Positions 1 to 6,558 of a stretch of DNA of 13,355 nt are shown here, piece after piece; positions within the stretch are counted from its first letter, which is position 1, and each line of letters opens with the position of its first letter. Location: NCBI GenBank assembly GCA_031280455.1, contig JAITGR010000058.1, positions 1 through 13,355 on the forward strand, read 5' to 3'. The translations under genes were made by a program, and so were the position numbers. The DNA comes from Spirochaetaceae bacterium. GTDB lineage: Bacteria > Spirochaetota > Spirochaetia > Treponematales > Breznakiellaceae. Below the pieces are notes generated by a model. It was not told where the DNA came from. It did no database searches and saw only the letters and a program-made list of their open reading frames with translations.

Positions 1-135
1 CCATGCCGAAAATCCGCATGGATGCGGATTTTCGGCAGCGCAAGGGATAGAAGCGGAAATACTTTTTGCGGAACGCAAAAAGATTGGAGCGGATAGCCCG
101 GTTTTTTGCGCGAAGCGCAAAAAATGCGCCCAATT
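1..135 (+). repeat. Modular hairpin element, copy 1 (full)
   Basis: Three perfect hairpins are separated by conserved segments. Hairpin I pairs 4-19 with 22-37 (16 bp, loop GG, tip CATGGATG). A core follows at 38-61, reading GCGCAAGG then GATAGAAGCGGAAATA. Hairpin II pairs 62-70 with 74-82 (CTTTTTGCG, loop gaa). A second core at 83-101 starts ATTGGAGCGGATAGC. Hairpin III pairs 102-111 with 115-124 (TTTTTTGCGC, loop gaa), and TGCGCCCAATT closes the element at 125-135. The same order is found inverted at 6424-6558. It ends about 55 bp before the -35 box of the YkgJ-type gene. Whether it acts as RNA or as a DNA repeat cannot be decided from the sequence. A tandem 7-mer (gaaatct, three units, 140-160) follows. 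Confidence 0.8.
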
Positions 136-190
136 CTCCGAAATCTGAAATCTGAAATCCGGCTGCCCGCCCCCCCGCCGCCCCGGGCGC

Positions 191-219
191 TTGTTCGCGG
201 CTGCCCAGTACGCTACAAT
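191..219 (+). promoter_or_regulatory. Promoter of the YkgJ-type gene
   Basis: A TTGTTC -35 (191-196), a 17-bp spacer and a TACAAT -10 (214-219) form a plausible sigma70 promoter. The -10 ends exactly 6 nt before the GTG start at 226, so the predicted transcript begins at or next to the start codon. A run of seven C (170-176) lies 14 bp upstream of the -35. Confidence 0.6.
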
Positions 220-225
220 ACCCGC

Positions 226-684
226 GTGTGGTATTCGCGAGGCCTGCGATTTTCGTGCCAACAATGCTCGGCGTGCTGCCGCCATGAAAGCGGCTATGTG
301 TTCCTCACCAAACACGACCTCCAGACACTCGCCTGCGCCAACGGCCTCGCAAACGAAGCGTTTACCGCCGCCTACTGCCGCTGGGTAGACTACGGACCAG
401 AAAAACGCCTTTCATTAAAAGAAAAAACCAACGGCGACTGCGTATTTTGGAAAGAAGGCTGCGCGGTATACACCAGCCGCCCTCTCCAATGCCGCACCTA
501 CCCCTTCTGGCCCGCCGCGCTCGAAACACCAGAAAACTGGAAAACGTTCACCGCGGACTGCCCGGGAACACACAACGGCACACGGCGAACCCTGGCGTAC
601 ATAGAACGCCAACTCAGCCGGCAAGCCGCAAGCCAGTACCTGACACAGCCATACCACACCACGGAGACAAACTATGCCAAATAA
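226..684 (+). CDS. YkgJ-family cysteine-cluster protein (putative Fe-S or zinc protein)
   Basis: This is a 152-residue cytosolic protein of the YkgJ/UPF0153 family. The N-terminal signature CQQCSACC (Cys 11, 14, 17, 18) is followed by Cys 72, 79, 89 and 112. The segment around CAVYTSRPLQCRTYPFWP is typical of the family. The eight cysteines are thought to bind a metal or an Fe-S cluster; no reaction is known for most members. The reading frame is open upstream to a TTG at 106, but that extension runs through the hairpin element and a proline-rich stretch. The GTG at 226 is preferred because it places the cysteine motif at the usual distance from the N-terminus and sits 6 nt after a good -10 box. 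No Shine-Dalgarno is visible. The stop overlaps the mltG start by 11 nt, so the two are probably translationally coupled. Confidence 0.85.
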   Translation: MWYSRGLRFSCQQCSACCRHESGYVFLTKHDLQTLACANGLANEAFTAAYCRWVDYGPEKRLSLKEKTNGDCVFWKEGCAVYTSRPLQCRTYPFWPAALETPENWKTFTADCPGTHNGTRRTLAYIERQLSRQAASQYLTQPYHTTETNYAK

Positions 685-1705
685 AAAAATATACATGTAT
701 GCCGCCCGCATCACAGGAACCATCCTCGCGCTCGCCGTCATCGGCGCCGCCGCCATTGTTGGCACCGCTATATACCTGAACGCCCCCCCCCCGCTCTCAG
801 AGACCACCCGCACCCGGATAGAAATCCGCGAAGGCGAAAGCGCCGCCGCCGCCGGCCGCCAACTCGCCGCCGCCGGCCTCATCAAAAGCGCCCATTTTTG
901 GACACTCATCACCCGCATACAAAAAGAACACATCAAGACCGGCGTCTACACCATACCCGCACCCATCAGCGCCCTCGCAATCTACGCGATACTCAAGACC
1001 GGCAAACAAGAGAACCAGCCCGTAACCATCCCCGAAGGCTCCACCATAAAGAAGACCGCCGCAATCTGGGCAGCCGCGGACATCTGCGACGCGGACGCAT
1101 TCATAAAAGCTGCCGAATCGGCGGAAATAGCCGCGCAGTACAACATACCCGCCGCGACCATGGAAGGCTACCTCTACCCCGACACCTACAACGTCCCCCC
1201 CCGCTACGACGCCGAGAAACTCGTCCACCTCATGGTACGCACATTCTTCAAACGCCTTGCCGAAATCGAGCCCGCCGCCACCCTCAGCCCCGGGGAACTC
1301 CACCGCGCCGTAACACTCGCCTCGATAGTAGAACGCGAATACCGCGTCGCCAGCGAAGCCCCCCTCATAGCCGGCGTATTTCAGAACCGCATGGAACGCG
1401 GTATGCGCCTGGAATCCTGCGCGACCGTGGAATACATCATCACCGAGATACAAAACAAGCCACACCCCAAACGCCTGTACACACGCGACACCCAAATAGA
1501 AAACCCGTACAACACCTACACCAACCGCGGCCTCCCCCCCGGCCCCATAGCCAGCCCCGGAGCCGTCGCCCTCCGCGCCGCCCTCAACCCCCAGCCAAGC
1601 GAGTACCTCTTTTTCCGCCTGGTGGACAGCAGCGCCGGCAAACACTATTTTTCCCGAACCTTGGACGACCACATAAAAGCAGCAGCCCTCTTGGTAAAAG
1701 GATAA
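674..1705 (+). CDS. mltG: Endolytic murein transglycosylase MltG (YceG-like)
   Basis: MltG cleaves nascent peptidoglycan strands at the outer face of the inner membrane and helps set glycan length. The protein has 343 residues: a short cytoplasmic start, one membrane anchor (about 12-36), a LysM-like region (about 48-112) and the YceG catalytic domain. Family motifs are EGYLYPDTY (164-172) and ASIVEREY (216-223), whose Glu220 matches the catalytic Glu of E. coli MltG. TNRGLPPGPIASPG (283-296) is the usual C-terminal motif. A GGAG at 663-666, 7 nt before the ATG, serves as ribosome binding site. The gene starts inside the end of the upstream YkgJ-type gene, so they form an operon. The coding sequence holds C runs of 10 (783-792), 8 (1195-1202) and 7 (1534-1540). 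Length is normal for the family. Confidence 0.95.
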   Translation: MPNKKIYMYAARITGTILALAVIGAAAIVGTAIYLNAPPPLSETTRTRIEIREGESAAAAGRQLAAAGLIKSAHFWTLITRIQKEHIKTGVYTIPAPISALAIYAILKTGKQENQPVTIPEGSTIKKTAAIWAAADICDADAFIKAAESAEIAAQYNIPAATMEGYLYPDTYNVPPRYDAEKLVHLMVRTFFKRLAEIEPAATLSPGELHRAVTLASIVEREYRVASEAPLIAGVFQNRMERGMRLESCATVEYIITEIQNKPHPKRLYTRDTQIENPYNTYTNRGLPPGPIASPGAVALRAALNPQPSEYLFFRLVDSSAGKHYFSRTLDDHIKAAALLVKG

Positions 1706-1746
1706 GGGCCTGTTCAAAACCAACCGGGTTTTGGAACAAGCTCAGA
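1706..1746. terminator. Imperfect hairpin between convergent mltG and M20 genes; probable bidirectional terminator (repeat family A/D)
   Basis: The arms 1708-1721 and 1727-1741 pair with one mismatch and one bulged G around a 5-nt loop. The hairpin fills the whole gap between the mltG stop and the M20 stop. AAAACC/GGTTTT near the tip supplies A/T-rich flanks in both directions, but there is no long terminal T run. A close relative lies at 6851-6887, and both share the right end GGAACA(A/G)GCTCAGAT, so this is also a dispersed repeat. Confidence 0.55.
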
Positions 1747-2970
1747 TTACTTCAACATAAGCAACGCCATCACCTTTGCGTCGCCAACAATGTTGTCAAC
1801 CAGGGCATACTCGTTAGGCTCGTGCGCGCGGCCATCCAGCCGGCCCCACACAAGCGCGTCAATACCCGCGTTACGCAAGTGCGCCGCGACAGTCCCGCCG
1901 CCAATGCCAGTAACACGCGGACATTCGCCATACACCTCGCGCACACACTCCGCCAGCGCCCGCGTAACAGGCGCGTCCCGCGCCACCTGCCGCGACTGCT
2001 GCGCCTGAATAACCGATAACCCAATCGTAACAGCATACCGCTTTTCTATATCCGCTTTTATACGAGCGACATCCTCCAGCACAGCATCGTTTGTGTAACA
2101 CGGCAGAATACGCATATCCAAATAGAATACATCATCGCCCGGAATAGTATTTATATTTGGCACATTCGCTTCCTTTTTGGTAACCTGAAACGTAGAATAC
2201 GGCGGCTCAAAAAGCGCGTCCTGCGCCGCGTACTTTTTAGAAAGCTCCTCGTGCAGCGCGACAACCAGCGCCGCGCCTGCAAGATGCGCGTTGACACCAA
2301 GCTCAGGGCGGGACGCATGCGTTTGCAGCCCCTTGGTATGCACACGCACCCACAACAAATTCTTTTCCGCAATCTCTATCGCCAACCCCCGCGGGTCGCC
2401 GGAGTCAGGAACCAGCGCCGTGTCCCCCTCCCCAAAAAGCCGCCGGTTTTTTAGCAGCCAGTCAATACCAAAAACACTCCCGCACTCCTCGTCAGCGACA
2501 AACAACAACTTTATCGTACGCTCCGGCTGAATACCACACCCCCGCAGCGCCAGCGCCGCCACGACAGACGCCGTAAGCCCCTGCTGATTATCCTCCGTGC
2601 CGCGCCCGATAAGCCGCCCGTCTCTTTCAACAAGCACCCACGGGTCGCTCTCCCAGAGCGCGCCTTCACCTGGCGGCACAACATCCAGATGACACATAAC
2701 CCACAGACACGGCGCGGCAGGATTCGTGCCAGGAAGCGACACCACCAGATTCGGACGCACGCCACCTTTGGCGCGAACATCGGGAGCATCGTGCCGTTCC
2801 ACGTCGCAAATACCGTGAGCGGCGAGCCACTGCTGCAAGAAAAGCGCTTTTTCCAGCTCACCCTCGCCGCCACTATCCGGCGAGACAGCCGGACGGCACG
2901 TCAATTCGCGCTGCAACTCAACAATAAGACCGCGGCAATTTTCAATAAACGTAAAAATACGAGATTTCAT
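1747..2970 (-). CDS. M20-family metallopeptidase (dipeptidase / Sapep-like)
   Basis: This is a 407-residue cytosolic zinc hydrolase of the M20 clan, of the Sapep/PepV-like type that opens with a GGEGE segment (34-38). The metal and catalytic residues are in place: MCHLD (His94, catalytic Asp96), GRGTEDNQQG (bridging Asp127), ADEECGS (general base Glu161 and Glu162), a PDSGDPRG motif (Asp189) and the C-terminal GRAHEPNE (His383). It probably hydrolyses dipeptides or short peptides; the exact substrate cannot be read from the sequence. The ATG lies only 8 nt after the T run of the groES terminator. No Shine-Dalgarno and no convincing promoter were seen, so how it is expressed is unclear. The alternatives are an aminoacylase or succinyl-diaminopimelate desuccinylase; the GGEGE start and length favour the dipeptidase group. 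Confidence 0.88.
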   Translation of the reverse strand: MKSRIFTFIENCRGLIVELQRELTCRPAVSPDSGGEGELEKALFLQQWLAAHGICDVERHDAPDVRAKGGVRPNLVVSLPGTNPAAPCLWVMCHLDVVPPGEGALWESDPWVLVERDGRLIGRGTEDNQQGLTASVVAALALRGCGIQPERTIKLLFVADEECGSVFGIDWLLKNRRLFGEGDTALVPDSGDPRGLAIEIAEKNLLWVRVHTKGLQTHASRPELGVNAHLAGAALVVALHEELSKKYAAQDALFEPPYSTFQVTKKEANVPNINTIPGDDVFYLDMRILPCYTNDAVLEDVARIKADIEKRYAVTIGLSVIQAQQSRQVARDAPVTRALAECVREVYGECPRVTGIGGGTVAAHLRNAGIDALVWGRLDGRAHEPNEYALVDNIVGDAKVMALLMLK

Positions 2971-2978
2971 AACCCATC

Positions 2979-3023
2979 AAAAACAAAACCCCGCCGGTAC
3001 CGTTTCCGGCGCCAAGCGGGGTT
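2979..3023 (-). terminator. Rho-independent terminator of groES
   Basis: On the minus strand, AACCCCGC (3023-3016) pairs with GCGGGGTT (2994-2987). An inner stem closes on a GAAA tetraloop. The T-rich tail TTTTGTTTTT runs to 2979. The hairpin lies 62 bp beyond the groES stop and immediately before the start of the M20 gene. Confidence 0.85.
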
Positions 3024-3084
3024 CTACCCAAAATACCCAATGCGGCGAAACCCGTAGACACAAGCCCGCCGCCGTACAAACACC

Positions 3085-3357
3085 CTACTCGATAACAGCG
3101 ACAATATCCGCCATTTTTAGAATAAGATGCTCCGCGCCGTCAATCTTGACCTGAGCACCCGCGTATTTGTCGTACATAACCTTTTGACCAGGACTGACAG
3201 TTACCTTTTCCTTTTCCGTCCCTGGGCCAACAGCACATACAGTACCAGTTTGCGTTTTTTCTTGAGCGGTGTCGGGAATAATGATACCGCCCGCGCTTTT
3301 TGTTTCGGCCTGTTCAATTTTGACCAAAACACGGTCAGACAGTGGTTTGATAGTCAT
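3085..3357 (-). CDS. groES: Co-chaperonin GroES (10 kDa chaperonin, Cpn10)
   Basis: GroES caps the GroEL folding chamber as a heptameric lid. The protein has 90 residues, close to the family norm. It opens with [13 protein letters not shown] and carries the mobile-loop segment [17 protein letters not shown] (about 14-30) that contacts Gro[11 protein letters not shown] and the C-terminal [12 protein letters not shown] also fit. The ATG at 3357 is chosen over upstream in-frame codons because GGAGGAG lies just before it and because Cpn10 proteins start here. groEL is not next to it: the downstream gene is an M20 peptidase beyond a terminator, so groES is monocistronic. A strong promoter lies at 3436-3464. 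No CIRCE operator (the HrcA-binding inverted repeat) was found. Confidence 0.97.
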   Translation of the reverse strand: MTIKPLSDRVLVKIEQAETKSAGGIIIPDTAQEKTQTGTVCAVGPGTEKEKVTVSPGQKVMYDKYAGAQVKIDGAEHLILKMADIVAVIE

Positions 3358-3383
3358 AAACTCCTCCGATTTTGTTTTTTTAT

Positions 3384-3421
3384 GGCGCAACGCGCCGTTT
3401 GCGCCGGTTTACAACGAAACC
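3384..3421 (-). other. Two small hairpins in the groES 5' leader
   Basis: The predicted leader is about 70 nt. On the minus strand it holds GGTTT/AAACC (3421-3417 with 3410-3406, 6-nt loop), then GGCGCAA/TTGCGCC (3405-3399 with 3390-3384, 8-nt loop). An A-rich stretch and the GGAGGAG ribosome binding site follow. Neither hairpin is followed by a T run, so these are not terminators. A role in mRNA stability or heat response is possible but not shown. Confidence 0.4.
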
Positions 3422-3435
3422 TGCCACGCCTCCCC

Positions 3436-3464
3436 ACTATAGAACACCGTTTTTTTTCTGTCAA
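3436..3464 (-). promoter_or_regulatory. groES promoter (sigma70-type)
   Basis: On the minus strand a perfect TTGACA (3464-3459), a 17-bp spacer and TATAGT (3441-3436) give the best promoter match in the window. It predicts a start near 3429. Confidence 0.88.
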
Positions 3465-3480
3465 GGCCCCGCGGTATTTT

Positions 3481-3572
3481 TCAGTTGTCAGTTGTCAGTC
3501 TTTCCTCCGGTATATCGAAGCACACCAGACGCTCTGGGTTACTCCGAAATATCGGCTAAAACCTGACAACCG
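3481..3572 (+). repeat. MITE-like dispersed repeat, copy 1
   Basis: The stretch begins TCAGTTGTCAGTTGTCAG and ends ACCTGACAACCG, with imperfect terminal inverted repeats. Internally it carries CCGGTATATC and CTCCGAAATATCGGCT. The minus strand of 10300-10199 has the same order of blocks at roughly 80% identity by eye, so the two copies are inverted relative to each other. It lies upstream of the groES promoter and is non-coding. Confidence 0.75.
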
Positions 3573-3612
3573 AGGCTGTTCCAAAACTTCAGTTTTTGGA
3601 ACAGCTTCCTTA
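3572..3612. repeat. 12-bp hairpin repeat (family B/C), copy 1
   Basis: GCTGTTCCAAAA (3575-3586), a 7-nt loop CTTCAGT and TTTTGGAACAGC (3594-3605) form a perfect 12-bp hairpin. The 41-bp unit recurs at 6751-6791 with one difference. It lies about 100 bp past the stop of the exported beta-rich protein gene and could act as its terminator, although no T tail follows. Confidence 0.75.
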
Positions 3613-3661
3613 GCTCAACCCACAAAGTTTGGGGAAAAATGACGCATACCTCCATCCCATC

Positions 3662-3689
3662 CCCGCCGCAGGCGGGAATGCGCCCAAAT
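3662..3689 (+). repeat. Fragment of the modular hairpin element (3' module)
   Basis: CCCGCC (3662-3667), loop gca and GGCGGG (3671-3676) form a hairpin followed by ATGCGCCCAAAT. The same hairpin-plus-ATGCGCCCAA arrangement ends both full copies (102-135, and the minus strand of 6459-6424), with a different stem sequence each time. Confidence 0.5.
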
Positions 3690-3710
3690 CCGTACTGCCG
3701 TACCCCGCTT

Positions 3711-4544
3711 CTACTGCGGCTTAAGCGTAATTACACAGCCGCTTTCAACACGGAACAGAAAGCCGGAAAGCGCGCCGGAAATGACAAGCGGGACTTCCCC
3801 TTCAACATACCAGAACAAATTCCGGCTTATCTGAAACCCCAGCCGCAGGCCGCCGTACGGCGCGGTCGCTTCGTCCTTGGTCGTCCTGACTATCAAGTGT
3901 TCAAAACGCGCTTCGTTAAATATGACACCGCCGTCCAGCCGTATCGTCAGCGGCACATTTTTTCCGTATATGTCCAGGCGGCCAAACACCTTCGTGCGGA
4001 CAAACATTTTTCGCAACTCGCGGGTTTCACTTATGGTAATTTGGCGCTTTTCGATATTGGCACTCGCCAAAATGTTTTTAAGCCAGAACCCCAACTCGGC
4101 ATCGACATGCTCCAGCGTACGGTTGCCCGGAACCTCGCTGTACGCGCCAAAACTGTTGAGGTACTCCGCGGAAAAAAAGAAAATGTCGGGAACTTTTATC
4201 CCGATACGCGCCGACACGCCGCGGTCAATGCGCTCAAAATACCAGTCTTTGGATTCAAAGAAAACGCCCAGGCCAAAATCGAACGCGCCCATATCGATCC
4301 CCAGGCGTATGTTCACCAGATAGTCGTCGACCGTGTCGTTCTCGAACAAAAATTCGTAGCCAAAAAGGCCGCCAAACGAACCGTCGATTGCGCCGCGGGC
4401 ATTGATGAACGCCAGCGGCGTGGAATTGACGGCGGTTCCGCCCTTATCGTAAAACGAATTGTCAATGCCGCCAGAAAGCGTAATTGTTTGGGGAAACACC
4501 CGCAGCGCGGCACCCACAAAAAACACCCAGAACCATTTCCGCAT
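3711..4544 (-). CDS. Exported beta-rich protein, possible outer-membrane beta-barrel (hypothetical)
   Basis: The protein has 277 residues from the ATG at 4544. An N-terminal signal peptide (MRKWFWVFFVGAALRVF) is followed by alternating polar/hydrophobic segments rich in Gly and aromatic residues, such as GLFGYEFLFEN, FDFGLGVFFES and GGLRLGFQIS. This is what a small outer-membrane beta-barrel or periplasmic beta-sandwich looks like. The C-terminus is VITLKPQ rather than the usual aromatic end, which weakens the barrel call. I do not recognise the family. A GTG at 4550 is an alternative start lying exactly 6 nt after a TAAAAT box; an AGAGG 7 nt before the ATG favours 4544. It is divergent from the beta-propeller gene, with only 48 bp between start codons, so the two may be co-controlled. 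Confidence 0.7.
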   Translation of the reverse strand: MRKWFWVFFVGAALRVFPQTITLSGGIDNSFYDKGGTAVNSTPLAFINARGAIDGSFGGLFGYEFLFENDTVDDYLVNIRLGIDMGAFDFGLGVFFESKDWYFERIDRGVSARIGIKVPDIFFFSAEYLNSFGAYSEVPGNRTLEHVDAELGFWLKNILASANIEKRQITISETRELRKMFVRTKVFGRLDIYGKNVPLTIRLDGGVIFNEARFEHLIVRTTKDEATAPYGGLRLGFQISRNLFWYVEGEVPLVISGALSGFLFRVESGCVITLKPQ

Positions 4545-4556
4545 AATCACGCCTCT

Positions 4557-4586
4557 ATTTTATCAAATTATCATATCTGCTACAAT
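4557..4586. promoter_or_regulatory. Overlapping divergent promoters
   Basis: On the plus strand, TACAAT (4581-4586) is the -10 of the propeller gene and ends 6 nt before its GTG. On the minus strand, TTGTAG (4585-4580), a 17-bp spacer and TAAAAT (4562-4557) make a promoter for the beta-rich protein. The minus -35 is therefore the same DNA as the plus -10. An alternative minus -10 is TATGAT (4575-4570). Confidence 0.5.
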
Positions 4587-4592
4587 GTGCGC

Positions 4593-6413
4593 GTGTATTT
4601 TCGCGTAATCGTACCGGCGCGCCGCCTTTGCAGACACCGTCTGCCATCGCTTTGGGCGCCGCCGCTTTTTTTGGCGTACCTTCTCGTGCTCACCGCCCCG
4701 GGCGGCAGCCTCCATGCGCAGACTGCCGAAGAAATAGAAAACTCGCTTTTGTGGCGGCAGGCGCTCGGCGGCGCAATCCTCGCCTCGCCGTCCGCCCAGG
4801 TGCAGTCGGTATCGGTCATAAGTGAGGGCGGTTTTGTCCGCACCTTCGGCGACACGGGGAAGCAGTTGTGGGAGTATGCCGCCGGCGGCAGGCTCGCGCC
4901 GTTTCTGGTACGCTCCGGTACAGGCATGGTGTTTGCGGGCCGGACAAACGGGTACTTTTTCGCGCTGAACCGCGCCGGCAAACTCTTGTGGGAAAAACGC
5001 TTAGGCGAGGCGCAGGCGTGGATGCCGCTCGTCGGCTGGGATGGGCGCGTATTCGTCTTTTTAGGCCGCCGCATCCTCTGTTTTACCGCCACCGGCAACC
5101 AGTTATGGGAATACAAGCTCGAAGACGCTGTTATCGTCCAGCCGGTGGCTAACGGTAAGGGCGGTTTTATGGCTCTGCAAAAAAAGAACAAACTCCTGTT
5201 AGCCGACCCCTTCGGTGCCATAACCATCGTCGACCTCGCCCCGGGCGCCACAGCACTCCTCCCCGGCGACTTCCCCGCCGTCCTCGTCATGTACGCCGAT
5301 GGCGAAATCGAAACCATACGCGACGGCACGTCCCCCAAAAAACAAGCCGACGACGCCCGCAAAGAAGAAGCCGCCCGCGCAAAAGCTGCCGGCAAAAAAG
5401 GCGCCCCCCCCGCGCCGCCCTCCCCCCCCCTGCCGCCGCGCACCGTAAAACACGTCGCCGGCAAAGCCATAGCCGCCGTCCAGTACAAACGCAAAGCCGC
5501 CATCGCCTACGACAGCGGCGACATAACACTCTGGTCGCTGGACGATGAAAAAGAACTATGGACACGCGCCGGTATGCTCGGCGCCGCCCGTGCGCGGCTG
5601 CTCTTTGACGAACGCGGCATATACCTATTCACCATGAGCGGCGGCGCCGGCTGGACAGACGACGGGCGCATGCTTTGGAACATGAAAATACAAGGAGCGA
5701 CCGCGCCGCCCGTACTCTCGGCAGACGGCATACTCTATACCGGCGGCTCCAACTGGCTCTTGTACGCCTACAAAGTCGAACACCGCGGACGAAGCAACGC
5801 GGGACAGGCCTCCTCCAGCTTCCCCTACAACCTGCCGGACGAAGGCAACTACGGCCTGGGACACCTCCCGTCAAGCGCACAACTCCTCTTTTTTGACGAA
5901 AGCGACATAAGCAGCAAACTCAAACACATATCCCGCCTCGTCCGGCAAGGCGACATAGGCGACAGCGAACCCTACGCCGCCCAAATCCTCCTGGCCGTGA
6001 TAAACGGCGGCGACACAATCAGCAGCGCGGACCTCATCCAAAAACTGGAAGCCCTCAACATACTCTCCAGCATCGGCACCCGCGAAACCGTCCCCTTTCT
6101 GGTAAAAAGACTCAGTGCCGAACGCGACCCCAACCTCCGCGCCGGCATCGTCGAGACACTCGGGCGCATCGGCGTTGACCCCAACCGCGCGGTAACCAGC
6201 CACTTTGAAGCGCTCCTCCCCCACGCCGTCGACACCAAAGACAGCCGCCTCCTCAGCACCCTGGCCGAAGCAATCGGCAGCCTCTGCCGGTTTTCCGGCC
6301 CGCCCGTCAGCGAAACCGGCATACGCCTGCTGGTCTCAATCGCCGCCCTCAGCGCCTCAAAAACCGCCGCCGACATCGCCAAAAAGCAGCTTGCGACCCT
6401 CATAGAACCATAA
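4593..6413 (+). CDS. Exported PQQ-like beta-propeller protein with C-terminal HEAT-like repeats
   Basis: This protein has 606 residues. A signal peptide (Arg-rich start, hydrophobic 20-36, likely cleavage after HA at 41-42) is followed by PQQ/BamB-type blade repeats ending in a LWE-like motif: GKQLWEY (89-95), GKLLWEK (129-135), GNQLWEY (168-174), EKELWTR (319-325) and GRMLWNM (358-364). A Lys/Ala/Pro-rich low-complexity stretch (246-285) interrupts the propeller. Residues 430-606 are helical, with HEAT-like repeats (for example TVPFLVKRLS and LRAGIVETLGRIG). It is probably a periplasmic or envelope scaffold; resemblance to BamB is only at fold level. The frame is open back to 3639, but that part is antisense to the neighbouring gene. 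The GTG at 4593 is chosen for its signal peptide and its -10 box. C runs of 8 and 9 (5404-5411, 5422-5430) encode part of the linker. Confidence 0.82.
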   Translation: MYFRVIVPARRLCRHRLPSLWAPPLFLAYLLVLTAPGGSLHAQTAEEIENSLLWRQALGGAILASPSAQVQSVSVISEGGFVRTFGDTGKQLWEYAAGGRLAPFLVRSGTGMVFAGRTNGYFFALNRAGKLLWEKRLGEAQAWMPLVGWDGRVFVFLGRRILCFTATGNQLWEYKLEDAVIVQPVANGKGGFMALQKKNKLLLADPFGAITIVDLAPGATALLPGDFPAVLVMYADGEIETIRDGTSPKKQADDARKEEAARAKAAGKKGAPPAPPSPPLPPRTVKHVAGKAIAAVQYKRKAAIAYDSGDITLWSLDDEKELWTRAGMLGAARARLLFDERGIYLFTMSGGAGWTDDGRMLWNMKIQGATAPPVLSADGILYTGGSNWLLYAYKVEHRGRSNAGQASSSFPYNLPDEGNYGLGHLPSSAQLLFFDESDISSKLKHISRLVRQGDIGDSEPYAAQILLAVINGGDTISSADLIQKLEALNILSSIGTRETVPFLVKRLSAERDPNLRAGIVETLGRIGVDPNRAVTSHFEALLPHAVDTKDSRLLSTLAEAIGSLCRFSGPPVSETGIRLLVSIAALSASKTAADIAKKQLATLIEP

Positions 6414-6423
6414 GAAAGCCAGC

Positions 6424-6558
6424 AAATTTGGGCGCATGCCCTACCCTACGGGCAGGGCACCGCGCTATCCGTTCCAATCTTTTTGCTCTGCAAAAAGTAT
6501 TTCCACTTCTATCGCTTGCGCGGCTAACCAAAACGCCATCCATGGCGTTTTGGTTAGC
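6424..6558 (-). repeat. Modular hairpin element, copy 2 (full, inverted)
   Basis: Read on the minus strand, hairpin I pairs 6558-6542 with 6539-6523 (17 bp perfect, loop GG, tip CATGGATG). The core 6521-6498 differs from copy 1 at 2 of 24 positions. Hairpin II is CTTTTTGC-aga-GCAAAAAG (6497-6479, on the minus strand). The second core 6478-6460 differs at 2 of 19 positions. Hairpin III is TGCCCT/AGGGCA with an inner CCC/GGG (6459-6437), and TGCGCCCAAATTT closes the element at 6436-6424. Stem I and stem III have different sequences from copy 1 but are equally well paired. It begins 10 bp after the propeller gene stop. Confidence 0.82.

Noticed and set aside
797..1723. Long minus-strand open frame across mltG
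   Set aside because: It is a low-complexity Gly/Ala/Val-rich shadow of mltG, with no motifs and no start signals.
3358..3480. CIRCE heat-shock operator upstream of groES
   Set aside because: No TTAGCACTC/GAGTGCTAA inverted repeat is present; only two short unrelated hairpins are.
3639..4592. Open frame extending the propeller protein about 318 codons upstream
   Set aside because: It is antisense to a gene with its own signal peptide and beta pattern. The GTG at 4593 has a signal peptide and a well-placed -10 box.
4580..5503. Minus-strand open frame opposite the propeller gene
   Set aside because: It is antisense to blade repeats, with composition typical of a shadow frame.
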